Shown here: positions 8,504 through 15,804 of the stretch, in pieces
Numbering within the stretch: the stretch's first letter is position 1
Layout: every line of letters begins with the position of its first letter
Origin: Thermohalobaculum sp039805905
GTDB lineage: Bacteria; Pseudomonadota; Alphaproteobacteria; Rhodobacterales; Rhodobacteraceae
Length of the DNA: 64,000 nucleotides
Direction of reading: 5' to 3'
Assembly: GCA_039805905.1 (NCBI GenBank)
Contig: JBDIVM010000002.1
Location: 124,001 to 188,000, forward strand
Made by a program: the position numbers and the translations under genes
The notes under the pieces: model-generated
The model's database searches: none
What the model was told of the DNA's origin: nothing
The model's input: the letters and a program-made list of their open reading frames with translations, nothing else

Positions 8504-9124
8504 TCAGATGGCGACCGCGCGGAGCGCGACCTGCCGCTCCCCCTCGCTGACCAGGATCCGCGCGGCGGCGGCGCGGGCTGCGAGAGGCAGCAGCGCGAAC
8601 TCGACCTCGCGGGAGTCCGGGTGCCGGTCATGAGCCGATGCGAGCCAGCGCCGCTGATCGGGCGTGATCCCGACCCGGTCGCCCTCGGCAATCACCGAGA
8701 CGGGCAGGGCGTCGCGGGCGGACAGGATGATCTTCAGCCCGCCGGCCAGCCCCAGGCACCCGCGCGCCGCAAGCACCAGGAGGCAGGTCAGGCGCGCCAC
8801 CGGCAGGGCGACCGGCGGACCTTCAAGCGCGCTCCAGCCGAGCGAGACGCGCGGGCCGGACGTCGCCATCTCTATACGCTCCCGCAGTTCGGCGCGCCTG
8901 AGCGAGGCGGCGCGATCGGCGACGGCGCCGAAGGCCAGGCGGTGGAACTTCAGCAGTGCGGCGGCACGGTCGGCCGTCTGGATGATCATGCCAAGTTCGC
9001 CCGCGCCGCCGTCCGGCGTGATCTCCCGGAGCAGGTCGATGCCGTTGACGAGTGCCCCGACCGGGCTCGAAAGGTCGTGGCAGATCCGGGCGCAGACAGT
9101 TTCTGCAAGCGCGCTCTCGGTCAC
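8504..9124 (-). CDS. chpT: Histidine phosphotransferase ChpT
   Basis: A 206-residue ChpT-type phosphotransferase. In Caulobacter and Rhodobacterales it carries phosphate from the hybrid kinase CckA to CtrA and CpdR. The phospho-accepting His16 lies in ICHDLSSPVGALVNGIDLL, and the C-terminal half is a degenerate ATPase-like fold without an ATP-binding G box. Translation starts at a GTG (9122-9124) with a strong GGAGG six bases upstream. CtrA, its probable target, is at 45.7 kb in the same window. It is divergent from the DUF3553 gene. Confidence 0.88.
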   Translation of the reverse strand: MTESALAETVCARICHDLSSPVGALVNGIDLLREITPDGGAGELGMIIQTADRAAALLKFHRLAFGAVADRAASLRRAELRERIEMATSGPRVSLGWSALEGPPVALPVARLTCLLVLAARGCLGLAGGLKIILSARDALPVSVIAEGDRVGITPDQRRWLASAHDRHPDSREVEFALLPLAARAAAARILVSEGERQVALRAVAI

Positions 9125-9177
9125 TTCGCTCCTCCCGGCCTTTTCTATGGCCTCTCTAGCTGCGTTCGTCTAAGCCG

Positions 9178-9366
9178 ATGCCGGTGACGCATGGATTCAT
9201 CGAAGTCGGCGCGATCGTGCGCCACCGCCTCGAGCCTGAATGGGGGCTGGGACAAGTCCAGTCCATCATCGGCTCACGCATCACCGTCAACTTCGAGAAC
9301 CGCGGCAAGGTTGTCCTGCAAGGTGAAGTCGCGCAACTGGAATTTGTTGCCAAGGATCATCTTTGA
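9178..9366 (+). CDS. DUF3553 small protein
   Basis: A 62-residue soluble protein of the DUF3553 family, with GAIVRHRLEPEWGLGQVQSI and NFENRGKVVL. The fold is predicted to be a small SH3-like barrel (W-G-x-G-Q-V...), reminiscent of the CarD/UvrD C-terminal Tudor-like module; the function is unknown. It sits 54 bp from the divergent chpT start and 173 bp before olsB. Confidence 0.82.
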   Translation: MPVTHGFIEVGAIVRHRLEPEWGLGQVQSIIGSRITVNFENRGKVVLQGEVAQLEFVAKDHL

Positions 9367-9539
9367 TTGGCGCGGCTACGAGGGTTCAGGCGGTCCGGTG
9401 CTGGCGGCGCTTCCGCCCGCACCGGCCACACTAGCACGGCGGCGCCGGAGGTTGCGTTAATGCCGCAATGCCCATAGTGTCCGCGGTCTGACCCGGCAAC
9501 GCCGCTGGACGGTCAGCTGGGGGCACGAGGGCGTAGCGG

Positions 9540-10343
9540 ATGCGCATCGACGCGGGCCGGTTCACGGTCAGGATGGCCGAGTGCGAGGCGGACGTCGCCG
9601 CGGCTCAGCGCCTGCGCTACCGCATCTTTGTCGAGGAAATGGGAGCTCACCCGGCACCCGAGGACGCAGCCGTCCGCCGCGAGCGGGACCGGTTCGATCC
9701 CTATTTCGAGCACCTCCTGCTGATCGACAACCAGGCGGTGGACCCCGACGTCGAGCGCGGCGTCGTCGGTGCCTACAGGCTGCTCAGGTCCTCGAAGGCG
9801 CGTGAAGGGATCGGCTTCTATGGCTCCAGCGAGTACGATCTCTCGCTGATCGAGACCTATCCGCGCGAAGCGGTCGAGCTCGGGCGCACCTGCATCGATC
9901 TCGCCTATCGGGGCGGAGCGGGAATGCATCTGCTCTGGGCCGGTCTCGGCCAGTATCTCGGTGAGTACGGCGTTGCCATCATGTTCGGGGTGGCGAGTTT
10001 CCACGGCACCGACCCCGCCGCGATCGCGCAGGCGCTGAGCTACCTGCATCACCACCATCTCGCCCCGCCGGAGCTGCGGGTCACGGCGCGGCCCGCGTGC
10101 CGGGCGGAAATGGACATCCTGCCGCCGGACAAGGTCGACAAGGCCGAGGCGATGCGGCAGATCCCGGCGCTGATCAAGGCCTATATCCGCCTCGGCGGCT
10201 TTGTCGGCGACGGTGCCTATGTCGATCACGACTTCAACACGGTCGATGTCTGCCTGATGGTCGATGCGTCCCGCATGGTCGATCGCTACCGCAAGTTCTA
10301 CACGCGCCAGCGCGGCGGTGCGGTGGACCAGATCCTTGACTGA
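9540..10343 (+). CDS. olsB: GNAT-like ornithine N-acyltransferase (OlsB type)
   Basis: A 267-residue acyltransferase of the OlsB/hemolysin-like family. It would attach a 3-hydroxyacyl chain from acyl-ACP to the alpha-amino group of ornithine, the first step of ornithine lipid synthesis. Visible signatures are AAAQRLRYRIFVEEMG near the N-terminus, the acidic FDPYFEHLLLID, and VELGRTCIDLAYRGG. The C-terminal FVGDGAYVDHDFNTVDVCLMVD matches family members that end with Y-x-x-x-F. An olsA-type gene follows 33 bp downstream. Distinction from other GNAT or hemolysin-type acyltransferases rests partly on that partner. Confidence 0.85.
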   Translation: MRIDAGRFTVRMAECEADVAAAQRLRYRIFVEEMGAHPAPEDAAVRRERDRFDPYFEHLLLIDNQAVDPDVERGVVGAYRLLRSSKAREGIGFYGSSEYDLSLIETYPREAVELGRTCIDLAYRGGAGMHLLWAGLGQYLGEYGVAIMFGVASFHGTDPAAIAQALSYLHHHHLAPPELRVTARPACRAEMDILPPDKVDKAEAMRQIPALIKAYIRLGGFVGDGAYVDHDFNTVDVCLMVDASRMVDRYRKFYTRQRGGAVDQILD

Positions 10344-10376
10344 GTCCGGAGTCCGTCCGGGTATGGGCGCTGTGCC

Positions 10377-11228
10377 TTGACGACCTGGAACGGGCACCCG
10401 CCGCCGGCTCTGCCGCCGGCAGGTCCGGGAGGCACGCTCGCCGGCCTGCTGCGGCTGGGCACCTTCGTGCTCGTGACCACCCTTGCACTCGGGCCGTTCC
10501 TCGCCGGCCGGGCGCTCAGGGTTTGGCTCGGACGCCGGGTAACCTTCCACTTCCTGGTCGCGCGGCTCTGGTCCCGGCTCGGACTCTGGCTCTGCGGCCT
10601 TCGCTGGATCGTGCGCGGTCAGCCGATCGCCGCCGGCGCCCTGGTTGCAAACCATGCGAGCTGGCTCGACATCTGCGCGCTGCGCTCGGTCGGGCTGATG
10701 TATTTCGTCGCCAAGGCCGAGGTTGGCGACTGGCCGGTCGCGGGCTTCATCGCCAGGATCACCGGCACGATCTTCATCGAACGCAACCGCAATCATGCGA
10801 AGCGGCAGGAGGAGGTGCTGCGCCAGCGCATCGCCCACGACCAGCTGCTGATCTTCTTCCCGGAGGGAACCTCGACCGACGGGCTGCGCGTGCTTCCGTT
10901 CAAGAGTTCGCTGTTCTCGGTGTTCTTCCTCAACGATCACGCCGCCGATCTGTGGGTCCAGCCGGTGACCATCCGGTATGCGCCGCGGCCCGGATCGGGG
11001 CTGCCGCGCGACATCTATGGCTGGTGGGGCGACATGGAACTCGGCGCCCATGTCTGGGCCGTGATGTGCCGCTCGTTTGGCGGCAGCGCGGAGGTGACCT
11101 TCCATGCGCCGGTCCGCCCCTCGGATTTCCCCGACCGCAAGGCGCTCGCCGAATATTGCCAAGCCGTGGTGGTGCGCGGCCTCACGGAAGGACATTCCCT
11201 GGGATCCGCGGTGCTGCGCGCGGGTTGA
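10377..11228 (+). CDS. olsA: 1-acyl-glycerol-3-phosphate/lyso-ornithine lipid acyltransferase (OlsA type)
   Basis: A 283-residue membrane-anchored PlsC-family acyltransferase. The HX4D catalytic motif is NHASWLD (His93, Asp98), and the substrate motif FFPEGTSTDG follows at about 160-169. One hydrophobic segment (about 22-45) precedes the catalytic domain. With the adjacent OlsB-like protein it probably O-acylates lyso-ornithine lipid; acylation of lysophosphatidic acid is the alternative. The only in-frame start near the olsB stop is a TTG at 10377, so the exact start is uncertain. Confidence 0.84.
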   Translation: MTTWNGHPPPALPPAGPGGTLAGLLRLGTFVLVTTLALGPFLAGRALRVWLGRRVTFHFLVARLWSRLGLWLCGLRWIVRGQPIAAGALVANHASWLDICALRSVGLMYFVAKAEVGDWPVAGFIARITGTIFIERNRNHAKRQEEVLRQRIAHDQLLIFFPEGTSTDGLRVLPFKSSLFSVFFLNDHAADLWVQPVTIRYAPRPGSGLPRDIYGWWGDMELGAHVWAVMCRSFGGSAEVTFHAPVRPSDFPDRKALAEYCQAVVVRGLTEGHSLGSAVLRAG

Positions 11229-11378
11229 ATCCGGGCGCGGCAGGGTTCCCAGGCGACTACCTCTGCGTGTATTTATCCTCATTAAAACAACTGTTTAACA
11301 GATAGTTATACGATATTCCTGTTTCACAATGGCAGGAGAGCTGTTATCCTTGCCCCCGGGTGGACGGGAGCATTTGCC
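11229..11378 (+). promoter_or_regulatory. AT-rich leader/promoter region of the peptide locus
   Basis: This 150-bp gap contains a sharply AT-rich island (about 11270-11335) in otherwise GC-rich DNA, with a CTGTT-T-AACAG inverted repeat and TATACG/GATATT -10-like hexamers. It precedes the first peptide gene, whose ATG has GGGAG upstream. A promoter here is likely; the exact hexamers are uncertain. Confidence 0.45.
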
Positions 11379-11594
11379 ATGATTGGGAACGGCGGGTCCT
11401 ATTTGCTTTCCGCACTGAACCGGCGGCGGGCGCTGACACGGCTGGGTCTCGGGTTAGCGGCGGCCTATTGCGCTCCTGCGGTGCAGCGGCTGAGTGAGTC
11501 GCGGGCAGCGACCGGCGGCCCGCAGTTCGCGGGCAGCGGCCGCGGCACCGGCCCGGAGTCCGGGCACGTTCGCCGGTCGGCCGCACGAACCTGA
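11379..11594 (+). CDS. Short peptide with twin-arginine leader-like N-terminus (paralogue 1)
   Basis: I do not recognise this 71-residue peptide, but its first half is clearly paralogous to the next gene: NRRRALTRLGLGLAAAYCAP against DRRKALSRLGLGLGLAYATP, then RLSES against RLSEA. The RR followed by a hydrophobic stretch resembles a Tat-type signal or a conserved peptide leader. The second half (about 46-71) is short, Gly/Arg-rich and unlike the Ser/Asp repeat tract of its paralogue, so this copy could be a different precursor or a decayed one. A GGGAG ribosome-binding site supports translation. The HprK-like/PqqD gene lies downstream. Confidence 0.6.
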   Translation: MIGNGGSYLLSALNRRRALTRLGLGLAAAYCAPAVQRLSESRAATGGPQFAGSGRGTGPESGHVRRSAART

Positions 11595-11684
11595 ACGGCA
11601 GATGACAGGACGCGTCAGCTTTGGTTCAGGCGCCCGCGAATACAGTCCGCCTATCGTAAGCAACAGCAGGATGGAGAGCGAGAG

Positions 11685-12167
11685 ATGCCAATCCATGAGA
11701 AGACCGAAGCTGCCGCACAGGAGAGCGCGTGGATCGACCGCCGCAAGGCGCTGAGCCGGCTCGGGCTCGGTCTCGGCCTGGCCTATGCGACGCCGATGGT
11801 GCTGCGGCTGAGCGAGGCGCAGGCCTCTTCGGGTGGCGGTTCCGGTGGTGGTGGAGGGGGTGGCGGTTCCGGTGGCGGCGATTCGGGCGCCGGCGATTCG
11901 GGCGCCGGCGGCTCGGGCAGTGGCGACTCGGGCAGTGGCGACTCGGGCAGTGGCGACTCGGGCAGTGGCGACTCGGGCAGTGGCGACTCGGGCAGTGGCG
12001 ACTCGGGCGCGGGCGGTTCGGGCGGCGATTCGGGCGACTCGGGCAGCGACTCCGGCCCCTCGAGCGGGTCGGACTCTTCCGGGAATTCCGGTTCGGGCAG
12101 CAGCGGCACCGACGCCGGTGGCGGCACCGACACGACCTCGTCGACGGGACCGGCGAGCCCCGACTGA
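11685..12167 (+). CDS. Secreted peptide with Gly-Ser-Asp repeat tract (candidate modified precursor)
   Basis: A 160-residue protein in three parts. Residues 1-17 are a polar N-terminus. Residues 18-50 are a twin-arginine leader-like segment (DRRKALSRLGLGLGLAYATP, ending RLSEAQAS). The rest is an extreme low-complexity domain of Gly, Ser and Asp, including six GSGDS units, with no aromatic residues. It is very acidic and presumably disordered and exported. The SD GGAGAG precedes the ATG. The kinase-PqqD gene lies downstream, so the many serines are attractive as its targets; this is inferred, not shown. A repetitive surface or matrix peptide that is not modified is the alternative. Confidence 0.7.
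   Translation: MPIHEKTEAAAQESAWIDRRKALSRLGLGLGLAYATPMVLRLSEAQASSGGGSGGGGGGGGSGGGDSGAGDSGAGGSGSGDSGSGDSGSGDSGSGDSGSGDSGSGDSGAGGSGGDSGDSGSDSGPSSGSDSSGNSGSGSSGTDAGGGTDTTSSTGPASPD
11916..12005 (+). repeat. Six perfect 15-bp tandem repeats
   Basis: The unit GGCAGTGGCGACTCG occurs six times in succession without a mismatch and encodes Gly-Ser-Gly-Asp-Ser. Imperfect relatives (GGCGCCGGCGATTCG and similar) flank it on both sides. Perfect identity over 90 bp implies recent slippage or unequal exchange, so copy number is likely to vary between strains without breaking the frame. Confidence 0.95.
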
Positions 12168-12201
12168 TCCTCTACACCGGAACCGGTGGACACACTGGGT
12201 C

Positions 12202-12223
12202 AGCGCCGCCATGGTGCGGCGCT
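12202..12223 (+). terminator. Hairpin between peptide gene and kinase gene
   Basis: AGCGCCGC-CATGGT-GCGGCGCT forms an 8-bp perfect stem with a 6-base loop, 35 bp after the peptide stop codon, followed by GCCCTTTGTGCTTTT. It could act as a partial terminator or mRNA-stabilising hairpin that lowers kinase expression relative to peptide. A second palindrome, CACCGG-AA-CCGGTG, lies at 12175-12188. Confidence 0.55.
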
Positions 12224-12248
12224 GCCCTTTGTGCTTTTATTCCCGGCT

Positions 12249-13478
12249 ATGACGGAGTTCGCACATTATCGTGCCCAGGGGCTAGACCCGATTGTGGCGA
12301 TCGCTGATGACGGGCGGCTGCTGTCCACGCTCGCCGAGGTCGCGCTGGGCTGGGACATGGTCGCGGTCCCGGATGCCGAGGCCGCACGACCGCCCGGGCC
12401 GGCAATCCGGGTGCAGCTTGGCGCGGGCGGCTGGACCTGCTCCGGCGCGAGCTATGCCGAGCCGGTGACCTTCGCCGACCCGGTCACCACCGCCTGCAGC
12501 CTGATCGCCGCGCTCTACAAGGCCCACACGCTGGAGGACCGGGCCGGGCTCTTCCTGCATGCGGCAGGCGTGCGGATCGGTGACGGGCTGGTGCTGCTGA
12601 CCGGGCGCTACCGGGCCGGCAAGAGCGTCGTCACGGCAGCCTGCGCGGCGGCGGGGCTGCAGGTCTATTCGGACGACATCATCCCGCTGGAGCCGGGTGG
12701 ACGGACGGCCCGCGCGCCAGGGCTGGCGATCCGGCTGCGGCTGCCCCTGCCAGAAACCCTGGCACCGCAGACGGTCGCCTTCATCGAGACGCATTGCATC
12801 GCCTCCAGCGAACGCTATGCCTATGTGCGGCCGCCACGGGAGCTGCTGGCGACGCATGGCGAGACCGCCCCGATCCGGGCGGTGGTCGCGATCCGGCGCG
12901 ATGAGGGCCTGCCGGCGCGGCTGATCCGGCTTTCGGCCAGCGATGCGCTCCGCGAGACGATCCTGCGCAATTTCGCGCGCGAAGGGCCGGCCGGCCGGAT
13001 TCTCGACGCCTTCGACGGCCTGACCGCGAATGTGCCGTGCCTGACGCTTTCCTACGCCCGTGCCGAGGAGGCGGCGGAACTGCTTGCCACGGCTCTCTCC
13101 ACGAGGGTCCTGCGCGTGGCGCCGGCGCCGGACGCGAGCCTTGGTTCGCCGGCGTCGCCTGCCGTCGTCCCCCGGGGCGGCACACCGCTGCCCAGAAATA
13201 CGAATGTGCGCCGGGCGGAAGGAGTCCAGGCCCGCGAGCGTGACGGCCAGGCGTTCCTCACCGACTCTGCCGAATACGTGATCTTCAACCTCAATCCCAC
13301 AGCGTCGGCGGTCTGGCGGATGATCGAGCGGCCGACCGGGTTCGGCGAGATCATCGATACGTTCTCCGCCGCGTTTCCCGACCGCGACCCGACCGCGATC
13401 GCGGCCGACCTCTCAGGCCTTCTGCGCGACCTTCAGGCCGATGGTCTGGCCGTGGTCGGGGATCCGTCGGGCGCGTAG
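12249..13478 (+). CDS. HprK-related serine kinase fused to a PqqD domain
   Basis: A 409-residue fusion. Residues about 1-290 are an HPr kinase-like domain: FLHAAGV (about 102-108), a P-loop GRYRAGKS (119-126), and YSDDIIPLEPG with Asp142-Asp143. Residues about 320-405 are a PqqD-type peptide-recognition domain, with DSAEYVIFNLNPTASAVWRM and a C-terminal helix pair. HprK-like kinases modify serines, for example PadeK/ThcoK on lasso peptides, and PqqD domains bind leader peptides. Together they suggest peptide-directed phosphorylation, with the upstream Ser-rich peptide as the obvious candidate substrate. No HPr/PTS gene is nearby. The ATG at 12249 was preferred; an in-frame GTG at 12186 would put the 12202-12223 hairpin inside the gene. 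Confidence 0.82.
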   Translation: MTEFAHYRAQGLDPIVAIADDGRLLSTLAEVALGWDMVAVPDAEAARPPGPAIRVQLGAGGWTCSGASYAEPVTFADPVTTACSLIAALYKAHTLEDRAGLFLHAAGVRIGDGLVLLTGRYRAGKSVVTAACAAAGLQVYSDDIIPLEPGGRTARAPGLAIRLRLPLPETLAPQTVAFIETHCIASSERYAYVRPPRELLATHGETAPIRAVVAIRRDEGLPARLIRLSASDALRETILRNFAREGPAGRILDAFDGLTANVPCLTLSYARAEEAAELLATALSTRVLRVAPAPDASLGSPASPAVVPRGGTPLPRNTNVRRAEGVQARERDGQAFLTDSAEYVIFNLNPTASAVWRMIERPTGFGEIIDTFSAAFPDRDPTAIAADLSGLLRDLQADGLAVVGDPSGA

Positions 13479-13580
13479 CGGTGCGGCAGGGCGCTTGCCC
13501 TCACCCGCAGGCACCCTTCCGTGCTCCGGCCCGGGAAGCAGTCCGGGACGCGCCGCGCCGCACGGGCCCGACGCGCCCGG

Positions 13581-15278
13581 TCACTGCGCCAGCGCCACCC
13601 GGTTGCGCTGGTGTCTGGCGACGATCTCGAACCACTCGCCCGATGTCATGAGCGCTGCGAGCCCCCGATTGATCAGGTCCAGATTGGCTCTCGCGTTCGG
13701 GTCCGATTTCGGCGCCACGGCGTGCAGCGTCTGGGCTGTGGCGAGGCCGTCCACCTCGGCGACCGCCATCCCCAGCTCGCGCCGCACGATTTCATCCTCC
13801 GCCGCCTGTCGTGGCATCGTCACGACGTCCACCTGCTCGCGCATCAGCATCACGAAGCAGGCGAACGCCGTTTCGGGCCGGAGCAGCCGCACGTAAGGCT
13901 CGACGAGGGCCGCCTGGCTGAGATCATAGCTGACCTCGCCGGCCGGCCGGCACAGCGTCTTGCCGAACAGCGCGTCTGCGCCCGTGGCTTCCGCCAGCGG
14001 ATCCTCGGCGCGTGCGTAGGATGCGATTTCCACCGCGTACAGGGCGTTGGAGAACAGGAAGCCGTCGCAGCGCTGCCGCATCTCGAGGCTGAGGCGGTCG
14101 ATCCGGCTGCAGTCCGGCATGTGATAGGGAAAGGCCACGTCAAAGGCGCCGCGCGGCAGCAGCACCTCGAGATGCGCCGGCCAGTCATCGATGAAGGCGA
14201 CCGAGACGGCCCGCGCGGGGTCCGCCTGCCGGATCGCGCGGCCGATCATGTCGGTGATCATCCCGCCGGCCGGCAGCGCCTCGTCCGCATAGGGCGCAAA
14301 TCCCGAGCCCGTGAGAAGCCGTAGCTCGACAGGCGCCGCTGCCGGCGGCTGTGGCTGGCCTGCATCGGGATCGCCCGCATCCGGATCGCCGAGGTCCGGC
14401 AGGTCGCGGAGCGGTACCGGCTCGAGTGGCGGCAGGACCATGGCGCCGGGCAGGGCAGTGCGGGCAACGAACTGTGCCGCGCGGTGCAGCAGGCTCGCCG
14501 CAGTCCAGGTCGCGCTGGCGTCGAGCGGGCCGGGCGTAACGGTCGGTCGCGCCGGCCGGTCGGCCGGCGTCTCGGCAAGCCCGCCGCCGGACAGATCGTC
14601 CGCAATTCCGGGCACGGACAGGATGGCGCCGGCGACGGACCCGTTGGTCCCCACCCCCGTCGCAGCGTCCATCCCGTCCGCCCCGGTGAAAGCCCGCGCC
14701 GGGCCATCCGCCACCGGCGCGGGCCGTGCAGCCGCCAGATCGGCCGGCGGAGTCACGATCGCCCTGTCCCCGGCGATCGCTCCACCGTCGACAGCGGCCA
14801 GGCTCTGCTCGATAGTCTGCTCGTTTCTTGCCTGTACCACTGCCTCTGGCGCTGCCAGTGCTTCTGCCTGTGTGTCTGCCTGTCCTCCACCCTCCATTGT
14901 TCCGGCCGGCCCATTCCGGCTGATCACATGTCCGGACCTGTTGTCGGGATGGGGGATCAGCCCCATCCGCTGCGCCGTGCGGCGGTCCGCCGGCCCGGAG
15001 CCGTCGAGGCAGGGCACCAGGAGTCGGTCGCCGACCTCGATCGCCGCGGGATCCGAAAGCAGGTCGGCATTCGCCAGGAACACCTGACGGTATTTCCAGC
15101 CGTCGCCATAGCTTCGTTCCGCAATCAGGAAGAGCGTGTCGCCACCCGCGATTGTGTAGGATGATCCGCAGGCGACGGGATCCTCAGCGGCCGCCGGCGC
15201 CGGAGTGCTGCCCGCCGCCAGGGCCACGGTGACAGCGAGCGAGGCTGCAACTGCGGCACATGTGGTCCTGGCTGGCAT
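13581..15278 (-). CDS. LysM / periplasmic solute-binding-like protein, copy A
   Basis: A 565-residue exported protein, the longest of three tandem paralogues. After a signal peptide (about 1-30) comes a LysM domain (about 37-90: SYTIAGGDTLFLIAERSYG...LLVPCLDG) that should bind peptidoglycan. A long Pro/Ala/Asp-rich linker (about 100-330) is unique to this copy. The C-terminal about 230 residues form a family-3 solute-binding-like domain with FDVAFPYHMPDC, CRPAGEVSY and SGEWFEIVARH. Ligand and partner are unknown; no ABC permease is nearby. The ATG at 15276-15278 starts the signal peptide. Confidence 0.8.
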   Translation of the reverse strand: MPARTTCAAVAASLAVTVALAAGSTPAPAAAEDPVACGSSYTIAGGDTLFLIAERSYGDGWKYRQVFLANADLLSDPAAIEVGDRLLVPCLDGSGPADRRTAQRMGLIPHPDNRSGHVISRNGPAGTMEGGGQADTQAEALAAPEAVVQARNEQTIEQSLAAVDGGAIAGDRAIVTPPADLAAARPAPVADGPARAFTGADGMDAATGVGTNGSVAGAILSVPGIADDLSGGGLAETPADRPARPTVTPGPLDASATWTAASLLHRAAQFVARTALPGAMVLPPLEPVPLRDLPDLGDPDAGDPDAGQPQPPAAAPVELRLLTGSGFAPYADEALPAGGMITDMIGRAIRQADPARAVSVAFIDDWPAHLEVLLPRGAFDVAFPYHMPDCSRIDRLSLEMRQRCDGFLFSNALYAVEIASYARAEDPLAEATGADALFGKTLCRPAGEVSYDLSQAALVEPYVRLLRPETAFACFVMLMREQVDVVTMPRQAAEDEIVRRELGMAVAEVDGLATAQTLHAVAPKSDPNARANLDLINRGLAALMTSGEWFEIVARHQRNRVALAQ

Positions 15279-15359
15279 GGTCGACCTCACAGATCGAGGT
15301 TTCCCGGCGTTCCGCGTCTTCCGGTGTGAACCCCGGGGGTGGCCTGATTTCTGCGAGCA

Positions 15360-15425
15360 CCGTAGCAAAGCAAGTAGTTTAAGTTAAGAAAGAATTATAA
15401 ATTGCTGAAAATACATACTTTTATG
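15360..15425 (-). promoter_or_regulatory. AT-rich promoter of LysM copy A
   Basis: A marked AT-rich island upstream of copy A. On the minus strand it contains a perfect -10 hexamer TATAAT (15394-15399), about 115 bp before the start codon. I could not assign a convincing -35, so an activator or an alternative sigma factor may be involved. Confidence 0.45.
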
Positions 15426-15764
15426 GCAAGTAATGACAACCGAGAGTTGTCTTGCAGCAAGGCCACTCCTCCGCGGGTGCAGGAACAGGGGCGAACTCGC
15501 GAATCAGGCGAGCCGCAGGCCCGCATCCATGCCCGCGGTCATGCGGCGTCTCGCACAGCTGGGGCCGCTGGGCGGATTGGGCGCCCGGTGCAACCTCAGG
15601 CGCCGGCGTGGCCCGACCGATCAGCCAAGCGGCTGGAAATCGCAGGGTTTTGCGGCTGTCCGGGCGAATCCGGCGAAGCGCTCGGGCGCGTTGCCGGAAT
15701 TCGCCGGGGGATCTTCATGCCGCACTGGCGCCGGCCGGGGCGAGACGATGGCTCGCCTGTTCCG

Positions 15765-15791
15765 CGAGCCGCCCGGTGACCGGGCGGCTCG
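15765..15791 (-). terminator. Strong GC hairpin downstream of LysM copy B
   Basis: CGAGCCGCCCGG-TGA-CCGGGCGGCTCG is a perfect 12-bp stem with a 3-base loop, 14 bp beyond the copy B stop codon. No T-run follows on the minus strand, so it may protect the mRNA 3' end or act with Rho rather than as a classic intrinsic terminator. Confidence 0.55.
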
Positions 15792-15804
15792 TACGGTTCG
15801 GATT

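Larger units (their letters stand above)
15279..15804. other. Gene-free spacer between LysM paralogues A and B
   Basis: I see no convincing gene in these 526 bp. The right part holds the hairpin listed at 15765-15791, and the left part (15360-15425) is AT-rich promoter DNA for copy A. The frames open on the plus strand across it are Arg/Pro-rich and show no domain, codon bias or ribosome-binding site. Confidence 0.55.

Noticed and set aside
9513..11282. A 589-codon minus-strand frame across the ornithine-lipid genes
   Set aside because: It is the complement of two clear acyltransferase genes; high GC keeps the antisense frame open.
11880..12060. CRISPR array
   Set aside because: The repeats are 15 bp in direct tandem without spacers and encode GSGDS in a good reading frame; no cas gene is near.
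12186..12248. Longer GTG start for the kinase at 12186
   Set aside because: It would place the hairpin at 12202-12223 inside the coding region and adds a non-conserved stretch; ATG 12249 fits the domain start.
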